A stretch of DNA of 64,000 nt from an uncultured Coriobacteriaceae bacterium (GTDB taxonomy: Bacteria; Actinomycetota; Coriobacteriia; Coriobacteriales; Coriobacteriaceae): assembly GCA_944321435.1 (NCBI GenBank), contig CALULH010000009.1, positions 1 through 64,000 on the forward strand, given 5' to 3'. The position numbers and the translations under genes are program-made. This document shows positions 54,238-64,000 of the stretch, piece after piece. Position 1 is the first letter of the stretch. Each line of letters opens with the position of its first letter. A model generated the notes under the pieces. That model did no database searches, was not told where the DNA came from, and saw only the letters and a program-made list of their open reading frames with translations.

Positions 54238-55851
54238 ATGGCTGCGGACAAACCTTCCTATTACATCACCACGCCCATCTACTACGTTAACGCCAAGCCG
54301 CATCTGGGCACTGCCTACTGCACCGTTATGACCGACGTGCAGGCGCGTTTCCGCCGCGCGTGCGGATACGACGTCAAGTTCCTGACCGGCATGGACGAGC
54401 ATGGCGAGAAGGTGGCCGAGGCGGCCGAGAAGAACGGGTTCGACACTCCGCAGGCATGGTGCGACTCCATGGAGCCGGCCTTCGCCGACCTGTGGCGCGC
54501 GCTCGAGATCTCCAACGACGATTTCATCCGCACCACCCAGCCGCGCCACATCGCCGGCGTGCAGAAGTTCCTCAAGGTCCTTCTCGACCGCGGCTACATC
54601 TACAAGGGCGCGTACGACGGTTGGTACTGCCGTCCGGACGAGACGTACTTCACCGACACGCAGGTGCACCACCACGAGGAGGAGCGCCTTGCCGCCGGCG
54701 AGGCGCCGGCGGATCCTGCGCACCCGCTCTGCCCCGACTGCGACCGCCCGCTCGAGCGCATCCAGGAGGAGAGCTGGTTCTTCAAGCTTTCCGCTTTCCA
54801 GCAGCCGCTTCTCGACTTCTACGCGGCCCATCCCGACTTCATCCAGCCCGAGACGCGCAAAAACGAGGTCATCTCCTTTGTGTCCGGCGGCCTCAAGGAC
54901 CTTTCCATCAGCCGCTCCACCTTCGACTGGGGCGTTCCGTTCCCCTTCGATGAGGACCATGTGGCCTACGTCTGGGTGGACGCGCTGATCAACTACCTGA
55001 CGGCCCTGGGCTACGGCTCCGACGACGAGGCCGAGTTCCGCCGCCGCTGGCCCGCCCAGGCGCATATCGTGGGCAAGGACATCATCCGCTTCCACTGCGT
55101 CATCTGGCCGGCGCTGCTCATGGCCGCCGACCTCCCGCTGCCCGAGAAGGTCTTCGCGCACGGCTTCCTCACGGTCCGCAACGAGGAGACCGGCAAGGTC
55201 GAGAAGATGAGCAAGAGCCGCGGCAACGTGATCGCCCCCGAGGAGGTCATGGACCTGCTCGGCGTGGGCGCCTATCGCTACTACTTCATGAGCGACGTGG
55301 TGCACGGCACCGACGCTCCCATCAGCTGGGGCCGTATGCGCCAGGTTTACAACGCCGACCTCGCCAACAGCTGGGGCAACCTGGTGAGCCGCGCGCTCAA
55401 CATGTCCATCAAGTACTTCGACGGCTGCGCGCCCGCCCGTCCGGGCACCTGGGACGAGGCCACGCCGCTCAAGGACGCGGCCGACGGGGTGTACGGGCGC
55501 TACGCGGCGCATATGGAGACCTTCGACTACCAGGGTGCCGCGGCCGACATCATGCAGATCGTCTCGGCGGCCAACCTCTACATCGAGAACAGCGCGCCGT
55601 GGGCGCTCGCCAAGGATCCGGACAAGGCGGGCGAGCTCGAGCTCGTGCTCTGGAACGTGCTGGAGGCCATCCGCATTGCCAACGAGCTCTACGCCCCCTT
55701 CATGCCCGCCATCTCGGCTGAGGTGCGTCGCCGTCTGGGGCTTCCGGCGGAGCAGGACGCCGCGCTTGAGGAGCTCTGCCAGTGGGGCGGCCTGGCGGGC
55801 GGCCAGCCGGTGGAGAAGGGCGACCCGCTGTTCCCCCGTTTGCAGGACTAA
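54238..55851 (+). CDS. metG: Methionyl-tRNA synthetase
   Basis: 537 residues from ATG 54238 (GAGGAGAAGG at 54221-54230). Class I synthetase: YYITTPIYYVNAKPHLGTAY with the HIGH equivalent HLGT, TGMDEHG, a CPDC zinc-type pair in the connective peptide (LCPDCDRPLERIQEESWFF), KMSKSRGN and an anticodon-binding helical domain. It is the shorter form without the C-terminal tRNA-binding EMAP domain. A TAAAAT at 54195-54200 and a GATAAT at 54211-54216 just upstream could provide a separate promoter. Confidence 0.95.
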   Translation: MAADKPSYYITTPIYYVNAKPHLGTAYCTVMTDVQARFRRACGYDVKFLTGMDEHGEKVAEAAEKNGFDTPQAWCDSMEPAFADLWRALEISNDDFIRTTQPRHIAGVQKFLKVLLDRGYIYKGAYDGWYCRPDETYFTDTQVHHHEEERLAAGEAPADPAHPLCPDCDRPLERIQEESWFFKLSAFQQPLLDFYAAHPDFIQPETRKNEVISFVSGGLKDLSISRSTFDWGVPFPFDEDHVAYVWVDALINYLTALGYGSDDEAEFRRRWPAQAHIVGKDIIRFHCVIWPALLMAADLPLPEKVFAHGFLTVRNEETGKVEKMSKSRGNVIAPEEVMDLLGVGAYRYYFMSDVVHGTDAPISWGRMRQVYNADLANSWGNLVSRALNMSIKYFDGCAPARPGTWDEATPLKDAADGVYGRYAAHMETFDYQGAAADIMQIVSAANLYIENSAPWALAKDPDKAGELELVLWNVLEAIRIANELYAPFMPAISAEVRRRLGLPAEQDAALEELCQWGGLAGGQPVEKGDPLFPRLQD

Positions 55852-55924
55852 CTGATCCCGGCGGCCTTCCAGGGCACCCCGTCCTTCTCGGCTGTAGGCG
55901 CCTGAGTTTTTGTTGGGAGCAACC

Positions 55925-56887
55925 ATGACCACTTCTCCGCTGGCGAGCCCGGCGGCCACGCGCGACGTGCTGGAGCGCTACGGGCTGGCCACCAAGCACC
56001 GGCTGGGCCAGAACTTCCTGGTCGACAACCACGTGATCGAGCGCATTATGGCGCTTGCGGCGCTTGACGGCGACGCGCGCGTGCTGGAGGTGGGCCCCGG
56101 TATCGGAACGCTCACGCTCGCGCTCGTGCAGGAGGCGGGCGCGGTGGTTGCCGTCGAGATGGACCGCACGCTGGAGCCCGTGCTCGAGGAGCACGCGGCC
56201 GGGCACCCTAACCTGGCCTACATCCTGGGCGACGCCCTCAAGGTGGCGCCGGAGGAGCTTGCGGCCGCTTACGCGCGCATTGCGGCGCGCCGGGAGGGGC
56301 GCCTGTCGGCGGAGGGCGGGGCGCCTGATGCCGCCCCGCTCATGCCGGACATCCTCGTGGCGAACCTGCCCTACAACGTTGCGGCCACGCTCATCCTGCA
56401 GCTGCTGACCGACATGCCCTCGCTTAAGGCGGCGGTGGTCATGGTGCAGAAGGAGGTCGCCGACCGCATAGCGGCCGAGCCCGGTACCAAGGCGTACGGC
56501 GCCTACACGGCCAAGCTCGGCATGTACGGGCGCGTGGTCGGGCGCTTCGAGGTGCCGCCGCGCTGCTTCAGGCCCGCCCCGCACGTTGATTCAGCCGTCG
56601 TGCGGATTGAGCGCTGGGGGGTCGGCGAGGCTCCCGACGCCGCTCTGCACGACCCCGCCTTCCGCGCGCGGTGCGCCTCGGTGATGGAGGCGGCCTTCGC
56701 CCAGCGCCGCAAAACGATCCGCAACTCCATGGGGGCGTCGGGCTTCGACAAGGCACGGCTCGACGCGGCCTTCGCGGCGGCCGGCATTGCGCCCACGGCG
56801 CGCGCGGAGAGGCTCTCCACGGCGGACTTCGCGCATCTTGCCCGGGCGCTCGACGCTGCCGGCGCGGACGAAGCCGCAACGGCGTAG
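55925..56887 (+). CDS. rsmA: 16S rRNA dimethyladenosine transferase
   Basis: 320 residues from ATG 55925, with GGGAG at 55915-55919. KHRLGQNFLVD, the SAM-binding motif LEVGPGIGTLTLAL, and the catalytic NLPYNV motif identify KsgA/RsmA, which dimethylates A1518 and A1519 near the 3' end of 16S rRNA. A short Ala/Gly-rich insert lies at about residues 115-140, and the C-terminal helical domain is complete. Between metG and tatD, the usual order metG-tatD-rsmA seen in Gram-positives is altered, with rsmA before tatD. Confidence 0.94.
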   Translation: MTTSPLASPAATRDVLERYGLATKHRLGQNFLVDNHVIERIMALAALDGDARVLEVGPGIGTLTLALVQEAGAVVAVEMDRTLEPVLEEHAAGHPNLAYILGDALKVAPEELAAAYARIAARREGRLSAEGGAPDAAPLMPDILVANLPYNVAATLILQLLTDMPSLKAAVVMVQKEVADRIAAEPGTKAYGAYTAKLGMYGRVVGRFEVPPRCFRPAPHVDSAVVRIERWGVGEAPDAALHDPAFRARCASVMEAAFAQRRKTIRNSMGASGFDKARLDAAFAAAGIAPTARAERLSTADFAHLARALDAAGADEAATA

Positions 56888-56949
56888 CCGCAGGGCGCCG
56901 GGTCCCGCCGGCGCGCCTGCCGAAAGCAGCAGACGGGAAGGGGAGTGCC

Positions 56950-57990
56950 ATGACCCAGGGGCAGACGGGGGACGCGGGCGCGGTCGACGCAGGACGGGAT
57001 CCGCGTTTCTCGCTCACGTTCGCTAAAAAGAAGAAGGCGTTCCGCACGCCGGTGCCGCTCTACCCGCTGGCCGACACGCATGCGCACATCAACTCGTTCT
57101 GGTCCGCCGACCCGGCCGAGGTTCTCGCCCGCGCCGCATTGGCGGGCGTGGGCGCCCTTGTGACGCTTTACGACCCGCTGGGCGATAAGCTCACGGCCTC
57201 CGAGTTCATCGCGCGGCTGGACGCCGCCGTCGACGGCGCCCGCGCGTTGCTCTCCGAGGCGGCCGACCAGGGGCTGCGGCCGCCGTTCGCCACGGCCCTG
57301 CCCGCCGGCGCGTCCGGGCCGGTCGACCTGCTCTCGTGCGTGCGCTTCCTAGCGGGCGCGCACCCCTACGGCGCGCCGGAGTACGATGACGCGGCCGAGC
57401 GCGAGGTGCTTCTCGCCTTGGAGGACCCCCGCGCCGGCGGCGTCGGCGAGATCGGCCTGGACTATCACTTCGATGCGGACGACGACGTTTCCGCCGCACC
57501 CCATGACGTGCAGATGGCCTGCATGGCCCGGCAGTTGGCGCTTGCCAACCGCCGGGGCCTGCCGGTCGAGCTGCATCTGCGCAACGATGCCGGCGACACC
57601 CTGCGCCAGGCGCACGAGGACGCCCTGCGCGTGCTCGCGCGGGAGGGCGTTCCCCGCGCGGGCTGCGTGCTGCATTGCTTTGGCGAGGACCGCGCCACCA
57701 TGGAGCGCTTTCTCGCGGCCGGCTGCCACATCGCCTTCGGCGCCGCCGCCACGTTCAAGCGCAACGACGCGGTGCGCGAGGCGTTTGCCGCTTGCCCGCT
57801 CGATCGGCTCGTGTTCGAGACGGACTGCCCCTACATGGCCCCCGAGCCGGTGCGCGGCATCGAATGCGAGCCGGCGCTGATCCCCTTCACCGTCGAGCGC
57901 CTCGTGGCCGAGCGCACCCGCGTCACGGGGGAGGACCCCGCCCGCATCGTCCGGGCCGCATGGGAGAACTCCAGCCGGCTCTTCTTCTAG
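56950..57990 (+). CDS. tatD: TatD family hydrolase
   Basis: 346 residues from ATG 56950 (GGGGAG upstream), about 80 longer than most TatD proteins. After a 37-residue N-terminal extension comes the metal-binding LADTHAHIN. Later landmarks are GEIGLDYHFD, PVELHLRNDAGD, VLHCFGED and FETDCPYMAPEPVRG, giving the full metal-dependent TIM-barrel site. An insert at about 75-140 (SFAARFIARLDAAVDGAR-type helix, then YGAPEYDDAAE) accounts for the rest of the length. It probably acts as a 3'-5' DNase or RNase in DNA repair or RNA quality control. Confidence 0.9.
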   Translation: MTQGQTGDAGAVDAGRDPRFSLTFAKKKKAFRTPVPLYPLADTHAHINSFWSADPAEVLARAALAGVGALVTLYDPLGDKLTASEFIARLDAAVDGARALLSEAADQGLRPPFATALPAGASGPVDLLSCVRFLAGAHPYGAPEYDDAAEREVLLALEDPRAGGVGEIGLDYHFDADDDVSAAPHDVQMACMARQLALANRRGLPVELHLRNDAGDTLRQAHEDALRVLAREGVPRAGCVLHCFGEDRATMERFLAAGCHIAFGAAATFKRNDAVREAFAACPLDRLVFETDCPYMAPEPVRGIECEPALIPFTVERLVAERTRVTGEDPARIVRAAWENSSRLFF

Positions 57991-58066
57991 CGCGCGGCCA
58001 TGTCCCGCCCGCTAAGGGGCGATGCGGTCTGGAATGTGTGCGGATACCGTCCCTATGCTGAAGTAG

Positions 58067-58080
58067 CGAACATCTGTACG
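58067..58080 (+). promoter_or_regulatory. Candidate LexA box 1
   Basis: CGAACATCTGTACG matches the Gram-positive LexA box CGAACNNNNGTTCG in all but one fixed position. It lies 59 bases upstream of the Y-family polymerase start. Confidence 0.65.
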
Positions 58081-58100
58081 ATATTTGTGCTAGGATACCT

Positions 58101-58114
58101 ACAACAGGTGTTCG
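58101..58114 (+). promoter_or_regulatory. Candidate LexA box 2
   Basis: ACAACAGGTGTTCG fits the same consensus with two mismatches in the left half. It lies 34 bases (centre to centre) from box 1, flanking a TAGGAT -10-like hexamer at 58091-58096. Confidence 0.55.
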
Positions 58115-58138
58115 CTTTCTCGTAGGAGGGGGGCCAGG

Positions 58139-59452
58139 GTGCCGCGCACGTACCTCTGCATCGACCTCAAGACGTTCTACGCTTCGGTGGAGTGCGTGGC
58201 GCGCGGCCTCGACCCGTTCACCACCAACTTGGTGGTGGCCGACCCCGCCCGTACGGAGAAGACCATCTGCCTGGCCGTGAGCCCGGCGATGAAGGCGCTC
58301 GGCGTGCGCAACCGCTGCCGCGTGTTCGAGATACCCAAGGGCATCGACTACATCATGGCCAAGCCGCGCATGCGGCACTACATGGAGGTGTCCGCGCAGA
58401 TCTACGGCATATACCTGCGCTATGTTTCCCCGGAGGACATCCACGCCTACTCCATCGACGAGTGCTTCATAGACGCCACGCCCTACCTGCGCCTTTACGG
58501 GCTCGACGCGCGGTCCTTCGCCCAGAGGCTCATGGATGCCGTGAGGGGGGAGACGGGCATCTTCGCAACGGCGGGTATCGGCGAGAACCTCTTCTTGGCA
58601 AAAGTGGCGCTCGACATCGCCGCAAAGCGCCAGGACGACGGGATCGGCGAGCTTGACCGAGAGGCGTTTCTCAAGACCGTGCGCTACCACCGTCCCATTA
58701 CCGACATCTGGGGCATCGGCCCGGGCATTGCGCGCCGGCTCGAGAAGTACGGAGTGGCGGATTTGGCCGGGGTGGCGGCGCTGGACCCGGACCTCCTCTA
58801 CCGGGAGTTCGGCGTCAACGCGGAGTACCTCATAGACCACGCTCACGGCATCGAGCCCTGCACCATCGCCGACATCCACGCCTACGTGCCCGAGACCTCC
58901 TCGTCGGTCAACGGGCAGGTGCTCGGCTGCCCCTACACCAAGGACGAGGCGCGCATCGTCCTGAAGGAGATGGTTGACGGGGCCGTGCTGGACCTGGTGG
59001 CGAAGCACCGGGTCTGCGGGCGCGTTTCGCTGTACGTGGGCTATGACCACGGCGGCGCGGCGGTGGGCGGATTGGTCACCGGCGAGCACGGTACGCGCCC
59101 GGCCAACCCGCGTTCCGGTCCGCATGCCAGCGCCTCGCGCAAGCTCGGCGGGCGCACGGCGTCGCTGAGGCGGCTGCGCGCGGTTTTCGAGGCGCTCTAC
59201 GACGAGATCGTCGATCCGGAGCGTATGGTCAAGCGCATGCACGTGGGCCTTGACGACCTGCTGCCCGAGGAGCTCGCCACCGTGGACCTCTTCACCGACG
59301 TGGCCGCCGAGGAGAAGGAGCACCGGCTGCAGCGGGCGGTGCTGGCCGTCAAGGGGAGGTTCGGCGGGAACGCCCTCATCAAGGGCATGAGCCTGACAGA
59401 GAAGGCCACTGCGCGCGAGCGCAACGAGCAGGTAGGGGGACATCATGCCTAA
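58139..59452 (+). CDS. Y-family DNA polymerase, UvrX/UmuC type
   Basis: 437 residues from GTG 58139 with AGGAGG at 58124-58129. Palm-domain signatures are CIDLKTFYASVECV at the start and YSIDECFID, whose Asp-Glu pair binds metal. The helix-hairpin-helix thumb region reads TDIWGIGPGIARRLEKYG. The C-terminal little-finger domain follows. This layout is that of the Gram-positive UvrX/YqjW group, error-prone translesion polymerases induced by DNA damage. Two LexA-like boxes upstream and a YolD-like gene overlapping by 8 bases support an SOS cassette. Confidence 0.88.
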   Translation: MPRTYLCIDLKTFYASVECVARGLDPFTTNLVVADPARTEKTICLAVSPAMKALGVRNRCRVFEIPKGIDYIMAKPRMRHYMEVSAQIYGIYLRYVSPEDIHAYSIDECFIDATPYLRLYGLDARSFAQRLMDAVRGETGIFATAGIGENLFLAKVALDIAAKRQDDGIGELDREAFLKTVRYHRPITDIWGIGPGIARRLEKYGVADLAGVAALDPDLLYREFGVNAEYLIDHAHGIEPCTIADIHAYVPETSSSVNGQVLGCPYTKDEARIVLKEMVDGAVLDLVAKHRVCGRVSLYVGYDHGGAAVGGLVTGEHGTRPANPRSGPHASASRKLGGRTASLRRLRAVFEALYDEIVDPERMVKRMHVGLDDLLPEELATVDLFTDVAAEEKEHRLQRAVLAVKGRFGGNALIKGMSLTEKATARERNEQVGGHHA

Positions 59453-59852
59453 GGCCGACGGCAGCGGCGCAGGGGTCGACTGGGTGGGCAAGGTGGTGGC
59501 GCGAGGTCAGGTGCTCGGCCGCCCGGACCCCAAGCGCGCCAAGCAGTTCATGCCCTTTGCCGCCTTGCGCGGGTACTACGAGCTTATTCACGAGAAGGAG
59601 CGCGTTCCCGAGAAGCGGCGCGACCTTGCCCAGGAGGACCGCGAGCGCTTGTCACGCAAACTCGCGCAGGTGAGGCGCGGCGCCATGGTCACCGTCATCT
59701 ATTACGACGGCGAGGCCTACGTTGAGACCACGGGGCTTGTCTCCCGCATCGATCCGGACGCGCAGTCCCTCACCGTGGTCAAGCGGACGATCCGCTACGC
59801 CGACCTGCTGGAGATCAGCGGCGAGGGCATAGACGAGGAAAGCCTGTGGTAG
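59445..59852 (+). CDS. YolD-like protein
   Basis: 135 residues from ATG 59445. The motif KRAKQFMPFAALRGYYELI followed by a small beta-rich domain (VTVIYYDGEAYVETTGLVSRI) resembles YolD/YqjX proteins that accompany UvrX/YqjW polymerases in Bacilli. Those are suspected accessory or UmuD-like partners, but their mechanism is not established. Translation is coupled to the polymerase by the 8-base overlap. Assignment rests on motif resemblance and context. Confidence 0.75.
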   Translation: MPKADGSGAGVDWVGKVVARGQVLGRPDPKRAKQFMPFAALRGYYELIHEKERVPEKRRDLAQEDRERLSRKLAQVRRGAMVTVIYYDGEAYVETTGLVSRIDPDAQSLTVVKRTIRYADLLEISGEGIDEESLW

Positions 59853-60004
59853 CGCGCGGGCTTGTCCGAGGCGCAGCCGGTCGGGCGCGTGCCGGCTACC
59901 GCGTTTCGGCTACCGCGCCACTGCATTCCGCGCATCGTTTTCCGCTTCAACTCGGAAGCGGTCTGCTGACCGTCTGCCGAAGAGGAGGGGCTTTTATCGC
60001 ATGA

Positions 60005-61513
<1,509 letters not shown>

Positions 61514-61687
61514 CAGGGCGGCGGATCCCGGCAGCCTTCCAGAGCGCCCTGCCTGTCCCGCGCCAGGCGTGCGCCATCGTCCGGGTGCGCGCTTTTCGCT
61601 CGGGATAATCCGGGGCACTCTGAAAGCCCGGGCATGCGGTCGGGGCGAGCGCTGCCCCGACCGCTTCTGCATATGGGCGGAACATTC

Positions 61688-61741
61688 CGCCTCAACAGAA
61701 AGGGAGGGCCCGTTTGCGGGCCCTCCCTTTCTGTTGAGGCG
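61688..61741. terminator. Bidirectional terminator with a 25 bp perfect stem
   Basis: A perfect 25 bp inverted repeat (61688-61712 with 61717-61741) with a TTTG loop. The inner GGGAGGGCCCG core is followed by CTTTCT on one strand and the same on the other, so it can stop transcription from both the GH1 gene and csoR, which converge here. Confidence 0.88.
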
Positions 61742-61756
61742 TCTCTTGCCGACGCG

Positions 61757-62029
61757 TTACTTCGCGAGCTTGTCGAGAAGCTTCTCGATCTCTGCCAGCT
61801 TGGCTTCCTTATCGGCCTCGGTGCCGCTTTCCATGGCGTCGCGGACGCAGGATTCCATATGGGCCTTGAGAACGCAGGCGTTGGTTTTGCCCAAGAGCGA
61901 CTGCGTCGCCATGAGCTGCGTGGACACGTCGATGCAGTAGCGGTTCTCCTCGACCATCTTGATGATGCCGTCGATCTGGCCGCGCGCGGTCTTCAGGTAC
62001 TGCAGCACCTGCTTATGGTCGGCTTTCAC
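61757..62029 (-). CDS. csoR: CsoR-type copper-sensing repressor
   Basis: 90 residues from GTG 62029, which has a strong AAGGAGG; the frame continues upstream to 62113 with no better start. All-alpha CsoR/RcnR fold: LKTARGQIDGIIKMVEENRYCIDV with Cys32, then His57 and Cys61 in KAHMESC. The Cys-25-His-4-Cys spacing matches the copper site of M. tuberculosis CsoR (Cys36, His61, Cys65). It should leave the DNA when Cu(I) binds and so induce the efflux genes. Last gene of the locus, 100 bases after copZ. Confidence 0.92.
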   Translation of the reverse strand: MKADHKQVLQYLKTARGQIDGIIKMVEENRYCIDVSTQLMATQSLLGKTNACVLKAHMESCVRDAMESGTEADKEAKLAEIEKLLDKLAK

Positions 62030-62129
62030 GGGTTTCCTCCTTGCGCCGCGTCGGAGTGCGGGCGATGCGCATCCGGCCGGGTTCGTTTCCGTGCCGCTGC
62101 CTTGGCGCGGCACTGCGGGCGATCGGGTC

Positions 62130-62348
62130 CTAGGCCTCCTCGACTGAGGTGACGCGGTAACCGGCTTCCTCCACGGCGCCGGACAGCGTGTCCGCTGCGA
62201 CGTCGTCTTCGCAGCTCACCTGGACGGTGTTGGTCTCGTGGTCGGCCTCGGCGTCGACGACGCCCGCGACGGCGAGCAGCGCGCTCTCGGCCTTGGCCTC
62301 GCAGTTGTGGCACATCAGGCCCTCGGTGTGCAGGGTGAAGCTTTTCAT
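62130..62348 (-). CDS. copZ: CopZ-like copper chaperone
   Basis: 72 residues from ATG 62348 (GAGAGGAT upstream). Heavy-metal-associated domain: FTLHTEGLMCHNCEAKAE with the MxCxxC Cu(I)-binding loop (Met12, Cys13, Cys16), then a beta-alpha-beta pattern ending GAVEEAGYRVTSVEEA. It carries Cu(I) in the cytosol and hands it to CopA or CsoR. The CsoR operator lies in its promoter. Confidence 0.9.
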   Translation of the reverse strand: MKSFTLHTEGLMCHNCEAKAESALLAVAGVVDAEADHETNTVQVSCEDDVAADTLSGAVEEAGYRVTSVEEA

Positions 62349-62394
62349 AGTGCATCCTCTCGTTGGGGCGGCGCTGCCCGCCGCCGTTCCTACC

Positions 62395-62424
62395 AGTATA
62401 GGCACACCCCCGTGGGGTGGGTAC
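62395..62424 (-). promoter_or_regulatory. CsoR operator overlapping the copZ-csoR promoter
   Basis: The imperfect palindrome ACCCCCGTGGGGTGGGTAC (core 62405-62424) resembles the known GC-rich CsoR site with its CACCCC/GGGGTG half sites and TAC ends. A TATACT -10 (minus strand, 62395-62400) is adjacent, so bound CsoR would cover the promoter spacer, 47 bases before copZ. Confidence 0.75.
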
Positions 62425-62530
62425 CTCTCGATGGCGCAGGGGCGCCCGGGCGCGTTCTGCGCCGCGCGAAAACCCGGCCCCGCCTGGATCGGCGCCCGGC
62501 TTCCCGACCCTGCGCCGCGGGGCTGGTGTT

Positions 62531-64000
62531 TTAAGCCTCGGCCGGCGCCACGCGCGGCTTGAAGCCGCGGAGCCTGAGCGCGTTCAGGCACACGCATACC
62601 GAGCTCAAGCTCATAGCCGCCGCTCCGAACATAGGGGAGAGCTGCCAGCCCAGCAGCGGGTAGAACACGCCGGCGGCCAGCGGGATGCCGCAGGCGTTGT
62701 AGACGAGCGCCCAGAAAAGCCCCTGCTTGATGCTGCGGATGGTCGCGCGCGACAGCTCCACGGCGCGGGCCACGTCCAAAAGGTCGCTTCTCATGAGCAG
62801 CACGTCGGCGCTCTCCGCCGCTATGTCGGCGCCCGTGCCGATGGCCAGGCCCACGTCGGCGCGCGCCAAGGCAGGCGCGTCGTTGATGCCGTCGCCGACC
62901 ATGGCGACGGCATGGCCCTCCTTTTGCAGGCGGCTCACGTGCCGCTCCTTGTCCTGCGGCAGCACGTCGGCCACTACGGCGCCCTCCTCCAGGCCGACCT
63001 CGCGCGCAATGGCCTGCGCGGTGAGGGAGTTGTCCCCCGTGAGCATCACGGCGCTCACGCCCAGCCGGCCTAGCGCCGCGATCGTCGCCTTGCTCGTGGG
63101 CTTCACGGCGTCGGCAACGGCGATAGTGCCCATGAAGCGGTTGCCACGGCAGAAGAAGAGCGGCGTCTTGCCTTCGCGCGCCAGCTCCGCGCGCAGCGCC
63201 TCGGGCACGTCAACGCCCATCTCGGACATGAGCTGCGCGTTTCCCGCGGCAACGCGGGACGCGCCCTCGGTGGCGGTCACGCCGCGGCCGGGCACGGCCG
63301 TAAAGTCGGCGAGGGGGCGCGCCACGTACCCCGCGGCCTTGGTGCGCTCGATCACGGCCTCGGCAAGCGGGTGCTCGCTTTTCGCCTCCAGCGTGGCGGC
63401 CAGCTTCAACAGGCTCTTCTCGCTCGCCCCTTCCGCGGGGATCACGTCGGTCACGCGCGGGCGCCCCTCGGTCACGGTCCCGGTTTTGTCCAGAACCACG
63501 GTGTCCACGCCGCGCAGGGTCTCAAGCGCCTCGGCGCTCTTGAACAGGATGCCCAGCTCGGCCCCCTTCCCGGTGCCCACCATGATGGCGAGCGGCGTGG
63601 CGAGCCCGAGCGCGCAGGGGCAGCTGATGACCACTACGGCCACGCCGGCCTGCACGGCCTGGCTCACATTGCCCGTTGCGATCATCCACACGATGAAGGT
63701 CGCCGCCGCAATGCCCAGCACGATGGGCACGAACACGCCGGCCACCTTGTCGGCCAGCCGCGCGATGGGCGCCTTGGTGGCGTTGGCGTCCTCCACGAGC
63801 CGCACGATGCGGGCTAGGTTGGTGTCCGCTCCCACACGCGTGGCGCGGAAGGTGAACGATCCGGTGCGGTTCACCGTGGCGGCGCTCACCGTGTCCCCGG
63901 GGCCCTTCTCGACGGGCATGCTCTCCCCGGTCAGCGCGCTCTCGTCAACCGAGCTCGCGCCCTCGAGCACCACGCCGTCCACCGGGACGCTCTCGCCGGG
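62531..64000 (-). CDS. copA: Copper-exporting P-type ATPase, C-terminal part (partial)
   Basis: The frame runs from the right edge of the window to the stop at 62531-62533, so about 490 residues are visible and the N-terminus is missing. P1B-type features in order: actuator loop [16 protein letters not shown], a helix 6 metal site with [13 protein letters not shown] (Cys-Pro-Cys), phosphorylation motif [11 protein letters not shown], the P1B histidine-proline SEHPLAEAV, hinge [13 protein letters not shown], and the last two helices. It exports Cu(I). It is the first visible gene of the copA-copZ-csoR locus, though a 182-base gap with its own operator separates it from copZ. Confidence 0.95.
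   Translation of the reverse strand, partial: PGESVPVDGVVLEGASSVDESALTGESMPVEKGPGDTVSAATVNRTGSFTFRATRVGADTNLARIVRLVEDANATKAPIARLADKVAGVFVPIVLGIAAATFIVWMIATGNVSQAVQAGVAVVVISCPCALGLATPLAIMVGTGKGAELGILFKSAEALETLRGVDTVVLDKTGTVTEGRPRVTDVIPAEGASEKSLLKLAATLEAKSEHPLAEAVIERTKAAGYVARPLADFTAVPGRGVTATEGASRVAAGNAQLMSEMGVDVPEALRAELAREGKTPLFFCRGNRFMGTIAVADAVKPTSKATIAALGRLGVSAVMLTGDNSLTAQAIAREVGLEEGAVVADVLPQDKERHVSRLQKEGHAVAMVGDGINDAPALARADVGLAIGTGADIAAESADVLLMRSDLLDVARAVELSRATIRSIKQGLFWALVYNACGIPLAAGVFYPLLGWQLSPMFGAAAMSLSSVCVCLNALRLRGFKPRVAPAEA

Overview
The window is a 64 kb stretch of a GC-rich bacterial chromosome. Gene content (CarD regulator, Rho with a long disordered N-terminal extension, xfp phosphoketolase, a Tad pilus operon, Coriobacteria-type RmlC-RmlD fusion, abundant GTG/TTG starts) points to Actinomycetota, class Coriobacteriia, probably Collinsella or a close relative. 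The genus is an inference. No 16S rRNA is present in the window to confirm it.

Layout. (1) 1-16.0 kb is a cell-surface polysaccharide cluster: the end of rmlB, an rmlC-rmlD-like fusion whose reductase half has lost its key motifs, six intact family-2 glycosyltransferases, DUF2304 and DUF6541 membrane proteins, an acyltransferase, ugd, a frameshifted glycosyltransferase, and a GT-C-like membrane protein whose good start codon is out of frame across an A8 tract. Parts of the cluster (about 0.83-2.8 kb and 12.15-15.0 kb) are visibly AT-richer than the rest. (2) 16.1-21.8 kb holds a low-complexity membrane protein, a polar amino-acid ABC transporter (lipoprotein, permease with an unusual extracytoplasmic N-terminal domain, ATPase) and carD. 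(3) 22.0-35.0 kb holds argS, rho, corA, an SDR oxidoreductase, two membrane-anchored proteins of unknown function, a VanZ-like protein and xfp. (4) 35.5-41.5 kb holds pyk, a calcium-type P-type ATPase and rsgA. (5) 42.0-51.7 kb is one tightly overlapping Tad/Flp pilus operon (cpaB, tadZ/cpaE, tadA, tadB, tadC, two Flp-like pilins, two TadE-like and one TadG-like pseudopilin, one unknown) ending in a DUF192 gene. (6) 51.9-58.0 kb holds tRNA-Phe, a GH5-like protein lacking the usual acid/base Glu, then rsmI, metG, rsmA and tatD, a translation and ribosome-maturation run. (7) 58.0-59.9 kb is a putative SOS cassette: two LexA-like boxes, a UvrX/UmuC-type Y-family polymerase and a YolD-like partner. 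(8) 60.1-64 kb holds a GH1 6-phospho-beta-glucosidase and a copper-efflux locus (copA partial, copZ, csoR) with a recognisable CsoR operator.

The most novel non-coding signal is a family of roughly 110-120 bp double-hairpin elements: a long outer inverted repeat encloses a terminator-like inner hairpin with conserved flanks. They fill the gaps between two convergent gene pairs (glnQ/carD and corA/SDR), with five full or partial copies in this window. No CRISPR array, insertion sequence or phage was seen. All coordinates, motifs and starts come from reading the sequence; family assignments are by recognition and were not checked against a database.
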